From NCBI GenBank assembly GCA_900548265.1, contig URKG01000010.1, positions 7,001-71,000 on the forward strand: a DNA stretch of 64,000 bases, given 5' to 3'. Shown here piece after piece: positions 51,564 through 59,213 of this stretch. The notes under the pieces are model-generated. The model did no database searches. It saw only the letters and a program-made list of their open reading frames with translations, and was not told the origin of the DNA. Each line of letters starts with the position of its first letter. Position 1 is the first letter of the stretch. The position numbers were made by a program, and so were the translations under genes. The DNA comes from an uncultured Collinsella sp. GTDB lineage: Bacteria > Actinomycetota > Coriobacteriia > Coriobacteriales > Coriobacteriaceae.

Positions 51564-53012
51564 TTAAGCCTTAGCGGCAGCAACATCTTCCTCGAGCTGA
51601 TCCTTGCTAAAGCCAAAGAGGTAGGCGATGGCAGCGGCGGCAACAAATGCAGCGCCCGATGCAACGCAACCCCAGACGAGATTGGCCGTTCCGCCGGCAA
51701 CAAAGCCGGTGACGCCCAGAATATTGGTCGCGCCCAGAACATACGTTGTCACATTGGTGAGGGCTGCGATCAAACCGCCGATAGCACCGCCGGCAACCAT
51801 GGCGCCCAGGCAGCGAGTGTACTTAAAGCCACAGCCATACAGTGCGGGCTCCGTCACGCCGCCCACGATACCGGAGAGCGAGAAGCCGAGCATGGCGCCC
51901 TTCTCGTCGGTCTCCTTAAGGCGCAGGAAGGCACCGAAGGCCATGCCCCACGTAGCGAACTGAGAGATACCGGCCGCGACCATAACGCAGGAGTCGGAGC
52001 CCAGGGTGAGCAGCTGCACAATACCAAGGGCAAGCAGGACCTGGTGCATACCGGTCATAACCAGGAACTCCCAAAGTGCGGCAATGACGACGAGGGAGAG
52101 GATGGTGACGATGCCGCCGGCGTTACCGAGACCGAACATAAAGTTGCCGACCATGCTGCCCAGGATGGAGCCAATCGGAGCCAAAGCGCACAGCGAAACG
52201 GGAATCATGACGGCCATGGTGCCCACGGGTACAAACACCGTAGAGAGCATGTCGGGAACGACCTTCTTCATGAACTTCTCGACGACCATAAGCACCGGCA
52301 TGGACAGAACCATGGGGAGCACGGTGGAGGAATAGTTGTTCAGCTGGGCCGGCAGTACGCCGTAGACCATGGTGGTCGTTACGCCCGAATCCGCCGCAGC
52401 GTTGACCAACGTCATGAACTCAGGAGCAATGAGCACACCGCCGAGCATCATGCCGAGTGGCTGGCTGCAGCCAAGCTGCTTCGCAGCAGCCCAACCCAAA
52501 TAAACGGGAAGGAAATAATAGCCAGCGTTATAAATCCAGTTGTAGAAGAAGTTGTAGATGTCGGAGTCGGCAGACCAAATACCGAGCATGCCGTCACCGC
52601 AAACCACGGCGATGGTACGGAACATGGCAGCGCCCATGATGATGGGGATCGTCATGACCATGGTCTTGGAGAGATAGTTGAGGATCTTGTTGCCCGCAGT
52701 CTTGAGCGTCAGCGGCTCCTTGGTGCCGTCATCGAGGTTCTCGTCAATGGAGCCTTCGCCTTTAACTCCCAGTGCAATGGCGGCGTCGTAGACCTTCGGT
52801 ACGTTCTGGCCAATGATGACCTGATACTGGCCGCCAGACCACTGTGCGCCCAGTACACCCTTGATCTTCTTAACTTCATCGTCATTGGGGATGGACTGAT
52901 CCTTGAGGTTCAGACGCAAGCGGGTCATGCAGTGCGTCACGTTCGTCACATTGGAGGCGCCGCCGACGGCAGCAAGCACATCCTCGGCAATCTTCTTGTT
53001 ATCGACAGCCAT
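51564..53012 (-). CDS. PTS EIIBC sugar permease (glucose/beta-glucoside superfamily)
   Basis: A 482-residue sugar permease that phosphorylates its sugar during uptake. The EIIB domain (residues 1-85) has the phospho-cysteine in NVTHCMTRLRLNL. The EIIC domain (about 105-475) has some ten membrane segments with PVYLGWAAAKQLGCSQPLGMMLGG and FSLSGIVGGVTEPALYGCGFKYTR, a typical family signature. No EIIA domain is fused, so a separate EIIA is needed. ATG at 53012 after AAGGGATT. An antiterminator/terminator pair upstream and a bglG gene ahead of that show substrate-dependent control. The sugar is unknown; ChbG downstream points to a chitobiose- or glucoside-like disaccharide. Confidence 0.9.
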   Translation of the reverse strand: MAVDNKKIAEDVLAAVGGASNVTNVTHCMTRLRLNLKDQSIPNDDEVKKIKGVLGAQWSGGQYQVIIGQNVPKVYDAAIALGVKGEGSIDENLDDGTKEPLTLKTAGNKILNYLSKTMVMTIPIIMGAAMFRTIAVVCGDGMLGIWSADSDIYNFFYNWIYNAGYYFLPVYLGWAAAKQLGCSQPLGMMLGGVLIAPEFMTLVNAAADSGVTTTMVYGVLPAQLNNYSSTVLPMVLSMPVLMVVEKFMKKVVPDMLSTVFVPVGTMAVMIPVSLCALAPIGSILGSMVGNFMFGLGNAGGIVTILSLVVIAALWEFLVMTGMHQVLLALGIVQLLTLGSDSCVMVAAGISQFATWGMAFGAFLRLKETDEKGAMLGFSLSGIVGGVTEPALYGCGFKYTRCLGAMVAGGAIGGLIAALTNVTTYVLGATNILGVTGFVAGGTANLVWGCVASGAAFVAAAAIAYLFGFSKDQLEEDVAAAKA

Positions 53013-53151
53013 GTCGAATCCCTTCTCTTCCAACTAAAGGTCTGTGGGGCTTCACAGCATCAAGACGCACGATTCCGCTCGCGCCTGCGCAGCGCGCGAC
53101 GCCCGTTGGCAAGAGATTTCATTGCATGTGATTCCCGGGTGGATCGACATG

Positions 53152-53240
53152 AAAAAAGCCCCACGCACAACCGACGGAGACCCAATAATGGCCTCGACAG
53201 AATCGGTAGTGCCTCTCGGAGCTGCACCGTGAGTAACACC
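53152..53240 (-). promoter_or_regulatory. RAT antiterminator overlapping an intrinsic terminator upstream of the PTS gene
   Basis: Read on the minus strand, 53240-53205 gives GGTGTTACTCACGGTGCAG followed by GGCACTACC. This resembles the RAT target of BglG/LicT antiterminators (GG-x-TTGTTACTG-n-GCAGGCA..ACC). The last part, GGCACTACCGA, can instead pair with TCGGTTGTGC just ahead of GTGGGGCTTTTTT (53152 side), forming an intrinsic terminator. The two structures exclude each other, as in the classic bgl mechanism. The 53013-53353 interval holds no gene. Confidence 0.7.
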
Positions 53241-53353
53241 CAACACACGGCGAGTATATGCGGCAGATACGTTTACTGTGGCTCAGATTGCCGACAAACG
53301 GTAGGAAACGACCCGCGAACGGTCACTATGACGGAAATAAAACGCCAGAGAAC

Positions 53354-54187
53354 CTATTTATTCAAGCTTGCAGGAGCCACGCGATTCACGTGCATGATCA
53401 GATAGACGAGCTCTTCTTGGGCCAATGGCTCGCCAAAGGCCTCTTGAATCAGAGCGTCAATACGATGAGCGCAGCGCGATGCCGCAGGATATTGCTCCAC
53501 GAGCACGTCGTAAAGACCTGAGTTCTCGGTGTCAATCGGCTCTTTCTTTGCCACGCGATCGAGCAGATAGCGCACATGGGTGGCAAAGCGAGTAAAAGCA
53601 AACGACGAGCGATCGACCGTCACGCCCAACTCTTCCTGAATAATCGCAACCGTCATATCGAGAAGATGTTCCTCGTGCTGCTCGGCAAGTACACGCCGCT
53701 CGCTCGGCTTAATCGCCGCATTGATAATCGACATGGCGATACCCGCGGCCTCACTCTGGGGCATGCGAACGGCAAAAATTTTCTTAATGCCGCGAACGGC
53801 TAGCTCGCCCAATCGATACTCAATAGGATGCAGCTGCTCCAGATCGCGCTTGAGCGGCAACGACACCACCATATGTTCACGGGCGCGCTTAATGGCAAAC
53901 TGGATATGATCTGCCAGCGTAATGGGCAGATTAGGACTCAATTCGTACGAAAGCTGTCCGGTCGCAATATCTGCCAGCTGAGCAGAAAACTCAAGCACCT
54001 CGGGGTCGACCTCGTCGATGAACGCCAGATACTTTGAATCGATGCCGTAAAAGGTGCGCGTGACGACGTCCAGGTCGACCTCGTGCGGCATGTCGCCAAA
54101 GCCGATGCCGCGACCCAACGCGATGAGCTGGCGCCCCGCTCCGTCTTCGCAGATGGCAGCGTTGTGGTTAATGCGCTGGATAGCCCT
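53354..54187 (-). CDS. BglG-family transcription antiterminator
   Basis: A 277-residue antiterminator. An N-terminal RNA-binding CAT domain of about 55 residues (AIQRINHNAAICEDGAGRQLIALGRGIGFG) and two PRD domains follow. Histidines expected to be phosphorylated by the PTS are in LADHIQFAIKRA and EYRLGELAVRGI (PRD1), and HEEHLLDMTVAI, FATHVRYLLDRV, YLIMHVNRVAPA (PRD2). When the sugar is present it should bind the RAT at 53205-53240 and allow transcription of the PTS and chbG genes. ATG at 54187 with AGGAG; codons further upstream in the frame overlap a terminator. Confidence 0.92.
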   Translation of the reverse strand, partial: RAIQRINHNAAICEDGAGRQLIALGRGIGFGDMPHEVDLDVVTRTFYGIDSKYLAFIDEVDPEVLEFSAQLADIATGQLSYELSPNLPITLADHIQFAIKRAREHMVVSLPLKRDLEQLHPIEYRLGELAVRGIKKIFAVRMPQSEAAGIAMSIINAAIKPSERRVLAEQHEEHLLDMTVAIIQEELGVTVDRSSFAFTRFATHVRYLLDRVAKKEPIDTENSGLYDVLVEQYPAASRCAHRIDALIQEAFGEPLAQEELVYLIMHVNRVAPASLNK

Positions 54188-54208
54188 CATGGAATCATCG
54201 CTCCTACT

Positions 54209-54244
54209 AAAACGCACCGTGTAGACCATCCACACGGCGCGTTT
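54209..54244 (-). terminator. terminator after the metallophosphoesterase gene
   Basis: Minus strand AAACGCGCCGTGT, 9-nt loop, then ACACGGTGCGTTTT: about 12 pairs with G-U pairs, ending in TTTTAG. It separates the phosphoesterase from bglG. Confidence 0.75.
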
Positions 54245-54263
54245 ATTCTACCTGCACTTGCAG

Positions 54264-54809
54264 CTACAGTCCAAAGAAGCTCAAGATCTGGTCTCGGCTT
54301 ACGGGCTTGTAGTCATTGGCGTCGAGGCCGACATCGTAGCGAAAGATAGGGCGCTCGCGATCGCGGTTGCGCGCGTTGGTGCGGTCTCCCCTGCTGTGGA
54401 TATGCCCATGCAGCATGATGGCACCACGCGCCTTGCCATTCCAGCTGAGCATGGGGTAATGGCTCATCACCAGGCGATGACCCTTAGCGTAACCGGGAGC
54501 AACCTCCAGATAGTCGCGCACCTCATCCCAAATGCGCGGCGCGTCCGGGTCTTCCCAGTCACCGTCATGGTTACCGCGGATGAGCGTCACATTCTTGCAT
54601 TCGATACGCTCGCGCAGGTGCACGGCATCCGCTAGGAGCAAACGATAGGTAAAGTCTCCCAGGATGTAGAGACGGTCATCCGCAGCCACGCACTCATTGA
54701 TGGCATCGATGACCTTGCGGTTCATCTCCTCGACCGAGCCAAACGGCCGGTCCATGTCGTGCAAGATATTCGTATCGCCCAGGTGCAGGTCGGCGGTAAA
54801 CCACATCAT
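54264..54809 (-). CDS. calcineurin-like metallophosphoesterase
   Basis: A 181-residue enzyme with all motifs of the family: TADLHLGD (residues 5-12), ILGDFTY near 49, IRGNHDGD near 77, SHYPML near 116 and LHGHIHSRG near 133. These give a two-metal site for phosphodiester or phosphomonoester hydrolysis; the substrate is unknown. Two adjacent ATGs, with GAGGGC upstream. It is a single gene between the HIRAN pair and bglG. Confidence 0.86.
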   Translation of the reverse strand: MMWFTADLHLGDTNILHDMDRPFGSVEEMNRKVIDAINECVAADDRLYILGDFTYRLLLADAVHLRERIECKNVTLIRGNHDGDWEDPDAPRIWDEVRDYLEVAPGYAKGHRLVMSHYPMLSWNGKARGAIMLHGHIHSRGDRTNARNRDRERPIFRYDVGLDANDYKPVSRDQILSFFGL

Positions 54810-54875
54810 CGTCTATGCCCTCATTTCGCAACGCGTTCAACTCGTGCTAAGTATACAGACGCATCGATGCGGCGG

Positions 54876-55056
54876 TTATCCAAAGAGCCCACCGAACAGG
54901 CCTCGGCGGCGCTTGTCTTTCTTTTTTCGACGCGTCACCCCGGGCGTTCTTGTCCTGGCGCTTCTTACGATCCTGCTCCAACTCATCGTCATCGAGTAGC
55001 ATATCCCACTCAAACGGATCGTCTGCCAGATCGAACAGATCATCGCCATCAAACAT
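54876..55056 (-). pseudogene. small protein gene broken (or switched) by a six-A homopolymer
   Basis: The first 43 codons (MFDGDDLFDLADDPFEWDML, then acidic and basic residues) start at a good ATG with AAGGGAG upstream, 18 nt after the HIRAN gene. At a run of six A (54922-54927 on the minus strand) the frame leaves what looks like the natural end. Removing one A would give SKKKDKRRRGLFGGLFG and a stop at 54876, a 59-residue protein of acidic N-terminus and basic tail. As it stands the frame reads on to 54847 with unlikely sequence. It may be a sequencing slip, a recent mutation, or phase variation. Function unknown. Confidence 0.6.
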
Positions 55057-55074
55057 GGCCGACTCCCTTGCCGA

Positions 55075-55401
55075 TTAGCGAGCGTCCACCACGTAGAGTC
55101 CAACGCGTACCTGATGCCACGGGCTGCGCTCGGGGGCAACCTGTTGCACGCGGGCCTCAAATACGTCCTCGTGGCCGTAATACATCATCAAGGACAGTGG
55201 GCCGACCTCGTTTCCCGGAACATAGCCAAGCTTGGTGTTGCCGTAATAGATCGCAACCGCCTCAGGGTCATGGGGATTATCGCGCTCGGCACACAGCGTC
55301 AGCTTATCGCCCGCTTTAAGATCGCCCAGGACCAAGGCGCCATCGGCATACTGAAATCCCGCAATGTGAAATGACAGAAGAACACGTGAAGGCTCGTACA
55401 T
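55075..55401 (-). CDS. HIRAN-domain protein
   Basis: A 108-residue stand-alone HIRAN domain: VLLSFHIAGFQYADG at the start, LTLCAERDNPHDPEAVAIYYGNTKLGYVPGNEVGPL in the middle, and FEARVQQVAPE near the end. In eukaryotic HLTF/Rad5 this domain binds 3' ends of single-stranded DNA; stand-alone bacterial versions are presumed to bind damaged or unusual DNA. AGAGGAGCTGCC precedes the ATG. It leads a two-gene unit with the small broken gene at 54876-55056. Confidence 0.85.
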   Translation of the reverse strand: MYEPSRVLLSFHIAGFQYADGALVLGDLKAGDKLTLCAERDNPHDPEAVAIYYGNTKLGYVPGNEVGPLSLMMYYGHEDVFEARVQQVAPERSPWHQVRVGLYVVDAR

Positions 55402-55524
55402 GGCAGCTCCTCTAACGGCCGGATAAACCGGCGCTTAACCTTACTGAGAAGTTTACGGACCCGTGCGGACACAAATTCATCCTGTCTGCGTCTTTTCGAC
55501 CGTTTGTCCTTACGCCATCTGATT

Positions 55525-56904
55525 CTAATGCACAAACATGCGCACGAACTTGTGCTTCCAGCTTGCGTAAGGAGCATAGCGAAATGGCACGTCCAGCCAC
55601 GTCGCCTTGTTTACGATACTCTTCTTGTGGCTAAACGTATCGAAGCTCTCGCGGCCATGGTACTGTCCCATACCGCTCGCGCCCATGCCGCCAAAGCCCA
55701 TATGGCTCGTGGCCAAATGCATGATGGTGTCGTTGACGCAGCCGCCGCCAAAGGGCACGTAGCGCACAAAGCGTTGCTGAACCGCACGGTCCTGGCTAAA
55801 GATATACAGGGCCAGCGGCGTCGGACGATCCGTAATAAACGCTTCGGCCTCGTCTAGGCTCTCAAACGTCAGCACCGGCAAGATGGGACCGAAGATCTCC
55901 TCCTGCATCACGGCGTCATCGGGGGCCACGCCATCCAAAATCGTCGGCTCAATCTTGAGCGAAGCCTCGCGCGCGGCACCTCCAAGCACGACCTTATCGG
56001 GATCGATCAGCCCGCGCACGCGCGCAAAATGCTTGGCGTTGACGATATGTCCGTAATCCTCGTTATCGAGTGGATGGTCACCAAACATACGGCGGACCTC
56101 CTCTTTGATGAGGCCCAGCAGCTCGTCGTGCACGCTCGTATCGACCAGCAGGTAGTCGGGCGCCACGCAGGTCTGCCCCACGTTGAGCCATTTACCAAAG
56201 GCGATACGCCGTGCCGCAACCTTCAAGTTTGCCGTCGCATCCACGATGCAGGGACTCTTTCCGCCCAGCTCAAGCGTCACGGGCGCAAGGTTTTTACTTG
56301 CGCGCTCCATGACGAGTTTGCCGACCGGAACGCTACCGGTAAAGAAGATCTTGTCCCAGCACTCATCGAGCAACGCTTCGTTCTCGGCGCGCCCGCCCTC
56401 GACAACCGTCACCAGACGCGGATCAAATGCCTCTTCACAGATTTGCTTGAGCACCGCGCTCGATGCCGGAGCATAGGCGCTCGGCTTGATGACCACAGTA
56501 TTGCCAGCGGCAAGGGCGCCGGCGAGCGGCTCGAGCGTTAGCAAAAACGGGTAGTTCCACGGAGCCATAATGAGCGTGACGCCATAGGGCACGGCTTGCG
56601 TCTTGCACACACTCACGGCATTGGCAAGGTCACACGGACGCAGGCGCGGACGACTCCATCGAGCCACATGCGCAATCTGATGACGAATCTCGGAAAGCGA
56701 CGTGCCGATCTCGCACATATACGCCTCGTCATGAGACTTTCCCAAATCGGTCTTGAGCGCATGGGCAATATCGGCCTCGTGCGCCCGTACCGCATCGCGT
56801 AAACTCACGAGCGCGCGGCGGCGAGCATCGACATCAAACGTGGCGTGTGTCTTAAAGTAGGCGCGCTGATCGCCGACGATGCGCGCAATTTCCTCGGTGT
56901 TCAT
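55525..56904 (-). CDS. aldehyde dehydrogenase (ALDH3-like)
   Basis: A 459-residue NAD(P)-dependent aldehyde dehydrogenase. LIMAPWNYPFLLTLEPLAGALAAGNTVVIKPS near residue 110, FFTGSVPVGK near 187 (cofactor), LELGGKSPCIVD (general-base Glu) near 213, NVGQTCVAPDYLLV (catalytic Cys) near 242, and EEIFGPILPVL. The short length, FGGMGASGMGQYHG and the hydrophobic-basic C-terminus fit the ALDH3 group, which oxidises medium-chain or aromatic aldehydes. It follows the alcohol dehydrogenase by 8 nt, so the pair likely interconverts alcohol, aldehyde and acid. Confidence 0.92.
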   Translation of the reverse strand: MNTEEIARIVGDQRAYFKTHATFDVDARRRALVSLRDAVRAHEADIAHALKTDLGKSHDEAYMCEIGTSLSEIRHQIAHVARWSRPRLRPCDLANAVSVCKTQAVPYGVTLIMAPWNYPFLLTLEPLAGALAAGNTVVIKPSAYAPASSAVLKQICEEAFDPRLVTVVEGGRAENEALLDECWDKIFFTGSVPVGKLVMERASKNLAPVTLELGGKSPCIVDATANLKVAARRIAFGKWLNVGQTCVAPDYLLVDTSVHDELLGLIKEEVRRMFGDHPLDNEDYGHIVNAKHFARVRGLIDPDKVVLGGAAREASLKIEPTILDGVAPDDAVMQEEIFGPILPVLTFESLDEAEAFITDRPTPLALYIFSQDRAVQQRFVRYVPFGGGCVNDTIMHLATSHMGFGGMGASGMGQYHGRESFDTFSHKKSIVNKATWLDVPFRYAPYASWKHKFVRMFVH

Positions 56905-56912
56905 GGACCCTC

Positions 56913-58133
56913 CTAGTTCTCATCCTCAAACATACCACCCGCGACGACCTCGTACATATGCTCGAGCTCCAGGCGGTCCATCAAAAGCGGAACGGGGTAC
57001 AGGGGATTGGCCTCGGCATCGGCATGCGCCGCCATCTGCGGAATGTCGGAGCGGCGAATGCCCGTCACATATTTGGGAATTTCCAAGGCGGCGTTCATGC
57101 GGTCGACCCAATCGATAAAGGCCTCGGCCGCGAGACTGTCCTGCGCGGTAGCCGGCGCAATGCCCGCCATGCGAGCAAGATCGGCGAGCTTGGGGGCGGC
57201 GGCGTCACCATAAGCGCGAAGCATGTGCGGCAGGATGATCGCGTTGGCCAAACCGTGCGGAATTCCGTATCGGCCGCCCAGACTGTGCGCGATGGCATGC
57301 ACATATCCGACATAGGAGCGAGTAAACGCAACGCCCGCCTTATACGCAGCCGAAAGCATATTGCGACGTGCACGCATGTTGTCGCCATGCTCATAGGCCT
57401 CGAGCAAATTGTCATGGATGAGCTGCACCGCCTTTCGCGCCATCTTGCGCGTATAGGGCGTGGTGCTTCGCCCGATAAACGCCTCGACGGCATGCGTCAG
57501 GGCGTCCATGCCCGTCTGCCCCGTAATGGAGGCGGGCAGACCGCGCGTAAACTCGGGGTCGTGCGCCGCAAAGCGCGGGATAAGCACAAAGTCGTTAATG
57601 GGATACTTGTAGTGCGTCTCGTCATCGGTAATTACCGCCGCAAGCGTGACCTCGCTTCCCGTGCCCGCCGTGGTGGGAACGGCGATGAGCAGCGGCAGGC
57701 GACGATGAATCCGCAGCAGCCCGCGCATCTTGTTGATGGGTTTGTTTGGCTGCGCGATACGTGCTCCCACGCCCTTGGCACAGTCCATGGCCGAGCCACC
57801 GCCAAAGCCGATAATGGCCTGGCAGGCGCGCTCTCGATACAGGGACGCCGCTTCTTCCACGTTTGAGACCGTGGGGTTCGCACGCGTTTCGGCATAGACC
57901 GTAACGCCAATCCCCCTGGATGCGAGCGCTGTCTCGAGCGATGCCGTGAGCCCCAAACGTGCAATACCAGGGTCTGTCACGATAAGGACCTTCTGGATCG
58001 AGCGCTTTTGAAGCACCGCGGGCACATCCTCGGCATGCTCCAAAATGCGCGGCTCAGTATAGGGCAGGATCGGCAATGCAATGCGAAAAACCGTCTGATA
58101 TGTTCGGCACCAGGCACGACGGGCTAGATGCAT
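56913..58133 (-). CDS. iron-containing alcohol dehydrogenase
   Basis: A 406-residue group III (iron-dependent) alcohol dehydrogenase. N-terminal NAD-binding region with IIGFGGGSAMDCAKGVGA near residue 111, then PTTAGTGSEVTLAAVI near 152, and metal ligands in AIAHSLGGRYGIPHGLANAIILP near 280. Substrate is unknown; the partner aldehyde dehydrogenase suggests alcohol oxidation or aldehyde detoxification. The basic N-terminus (MHLARRAWCRTYQTVFRIAL) is an extra 20 residues compared with relatives such as FucO. GAGGGAG precedes the ATG. Two inverted-repeat operators lie upstream. Confidence 0.92.
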   Translation of the reverse strand: MHLARRAWCRTYQTVFRIALPILPYTEPRILEHAEDVPAVLQKRSIQKVLIVTDPGIARLGLTASLETALASRGIGVTVYAETRANPTVSNVEEAASLYRERACQAIIGFGGGSAMDCAKGVGARIAQPNKPINKMRGLLRIHRRLPLLIAVPTTAGTGSEVTLAAVITDDETHYKYPINDFVLIPRFAAHDPEFTRGLPASITGQTGMDALTHAVEAFIGRSTTPYTRKMARKAVQLIHDNLLEAYEHGDNMRARRNMLSAAYKAGVAFTRSYVGYVHAIAHSLGGRYGIPHGLANAIILPHMLRAYGDAAAPKLADLARMAGIAPATAQDSLAAEAFIDWVDRMNAALEIPKYVTGIRRSDIPQMAAHADAEANPLYPVPLLMDRLELEHMYEVVAGGMFEDEN

Positions 58134-58151
58134 AAAGGAAGCTCCCTCATT

Positions 58152-58231
58152 TGTTGATTGGTCAACATTTGCTCGACCGATTGTACTCAGCGGCGGTCAA
58201 AGACGGCCCGCCAATCGTTAATCAATCAACA
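58152..58231. promoter_or_regulatory. two operator-like boxes in the adh/rubrerythrin divergent region
   Basis: 58152-58167 is a perfect palindrome, TGTTGA-TTGG-TCAACA. 58217-58231 on the minus strand reads TGTTGATTGATTAAC, a near copy. The first is 19 nt upstream of the adh start codon, a typical place for repressor binding. No regulator gene is adjacent. Confidence 0.6.
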
Positions 58232-58247
58232 TCTTCATATCTCAAAA

Positions 58248-58275
58248 TTGTTTTATTAAAAATCATTCCTAATAG
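58248..58275 (+). promoter_or_regulatory. candidate promoter of the rubrerythrin gene
   Basis: TTGTTT (58248-58253) and TAATAG (58270-58275) with 16 nt between, in the AT-rich part of the intergenic region, about 115 nt before the ATG. The leader contains GTCCGG / CCGGAC (58326-58350), which could form a stem. Confidence 0.45.
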
Positions 58276-58389
58276 GCTTCACATTTGGTTGCATTTATGG
58301 ATAATAGAACCCGTCAAGACGCACGTCCGGAGAGGGCCCTTACGGGACCGGACGAGCGCGCCATCGCCATCGATCGAAAGGATCGAATC

Positions 58390-58950
58390 ATGAAGTTTGT
58401 TTGCCCCGTTTGCGGTTATGTGGAAGAGTTCGACGGCGACCAGCTGCCCGAGGATTTTAAGTGCCCCCAGTGCGGCGTTCCCGGTTCTCGCTTTCTGAAG
58501 CAGGAGGAGGGCCAGCTCGAGTGGGCTGCCGAGCACGTCGTGGGCGTCGCCAAGATGGAGGGCGTCTCCGAGGACATCGTTGCCGACCTGCGCGCCAACT
58601 TTGAGGGCGAGTGCTCCGAGGTCGGTATGTACCTGGCCATGGCTCGCGTCGCTCATCGCGAGGGCTATCCCGAGATCGGCCTGTACTGGGAGAAGGCTGC
58701 CCACGAGGAGGCCGAGCATGCCGCCAAGTTTGCTGAGCTTCTGGGCGAGGTCGTGACCGACTCCACCAAGAAGAACCTCGAGATGCGCGTTGAGGCCGAG
58801 AACGGCGCCACCGCCGGCAAGACCGATCTCGCCAAGCGCGCCAAGGCCGCTGGTCTCGATGCCATCCACGATACCGTGCACGAGATGGCTCGCGACGAGG
58901 CCCGCCACGGCAAGGCTTTCGCCGGCCTGCTCAAGCGCTACTTTGGCTAA
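58390..58950 (+). CDS. reverse rubrerythrin (N-terminal rubredoxin, C-terminal diiron domain)
   Basis: A 186-residue oxygen/peroxide defence protein. Residues 1-40 are a rubredoxin-like iron site (CPVCGY and CPQCGVPG). Residues about 50-186 are a ferritin-like diiron domain with GECSEVGMYLAMARVAHREGYPEIGLYWEKAAHEEAEHA and HEMARDEARHGKAF, providing the Glu and His ligands. Classical rubrerythrin has the reverse domain order, so this belongs to the reverse rubrerythrins, which use NADH-derived electrons to reduce hydrogen peroxide in anaerobes. ATG at 58390 after AAAGGATC. Monocistronic, with a terminator downstream. Confidence 0.93.
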   Translation: MKFVCPVCGYVEEFDGDQLPEDFKCPQCGVPGSRFLKQEEGQLEWAAEHVVGVAKMEGVSEDIVADLRANFEGECSEVGMYLAMARVAHREGYPEIGLYWEKAAHEEAEHAAKFAELLGEVVTDSTKKNLEMRVEAENGATAGKTDLAKRAKAAGLDAIHDTVHEMARDEARHGKAFAGLLKRYFG

Positions 58951-58983
58951 GCCAACCGCCTGAGACACAACCTCTAGCTCGAT

Positions 58984-59016
58984 AAGGCCCGGACCGCATG
59001 GTTCGGGCCTTTTTGT
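58984..59016 (+). terminator. terminator of the rubrerythrin gene
   Basis: AAGGCCCGGACC / GGTTCGGGCCTT stem with a short CGCAT loop and TTTTTGTG, 33 nt after the stop codon. Confidence 0.9.
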
Positions 59017-59092
59017 GTCTCGAGGACTCGTTAACGCCCTGAAATACGCCCTGAAATAGGACCATCTTCGACATCGGATTCTCGTCAAAAAC

Positions 59093-59213
59093 TAAGTGAG
59101 TAGACTTTTTGGAACTTGCCGAGCACACCACCCATATTGCTTTATAAAGCCGCAGGTAAATGACTTGTTGCAAAACGGCCTGGTCGCCAAAGTGCCAAAA
59201 GTCTACTCACTTA
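59093..59213. mobile_element. 121-bp inverted-repeat element, copy 1
   Basis: Perfect 17-bp terminal inverted repeats, TAAGTGAGTAGACTTTT (59093-59109) and its complement (59197-59213), around an 87-nt core. It matches 60510-60630 without gaps, with about 20 differences over 121 positions, while the repeats are conserved. The repeat TAAGTGAGTAG holds TAA, TGA and TAG in three different frames, so translation entering from either side stops. The nuclease-like gene ends on the TAG inside its right end. No transposase is encoded, so this would be a MITE-like, non-autonomous element or a mobile terminator. Confidence 0.8.

Noticed and set aside
54847..55056. 69-residue protein reading through to 54847
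   Set aside because: After the six-A tract this frame gives unlikely sequence, while the shifted frame gives a natural-looking basic tail and stop.
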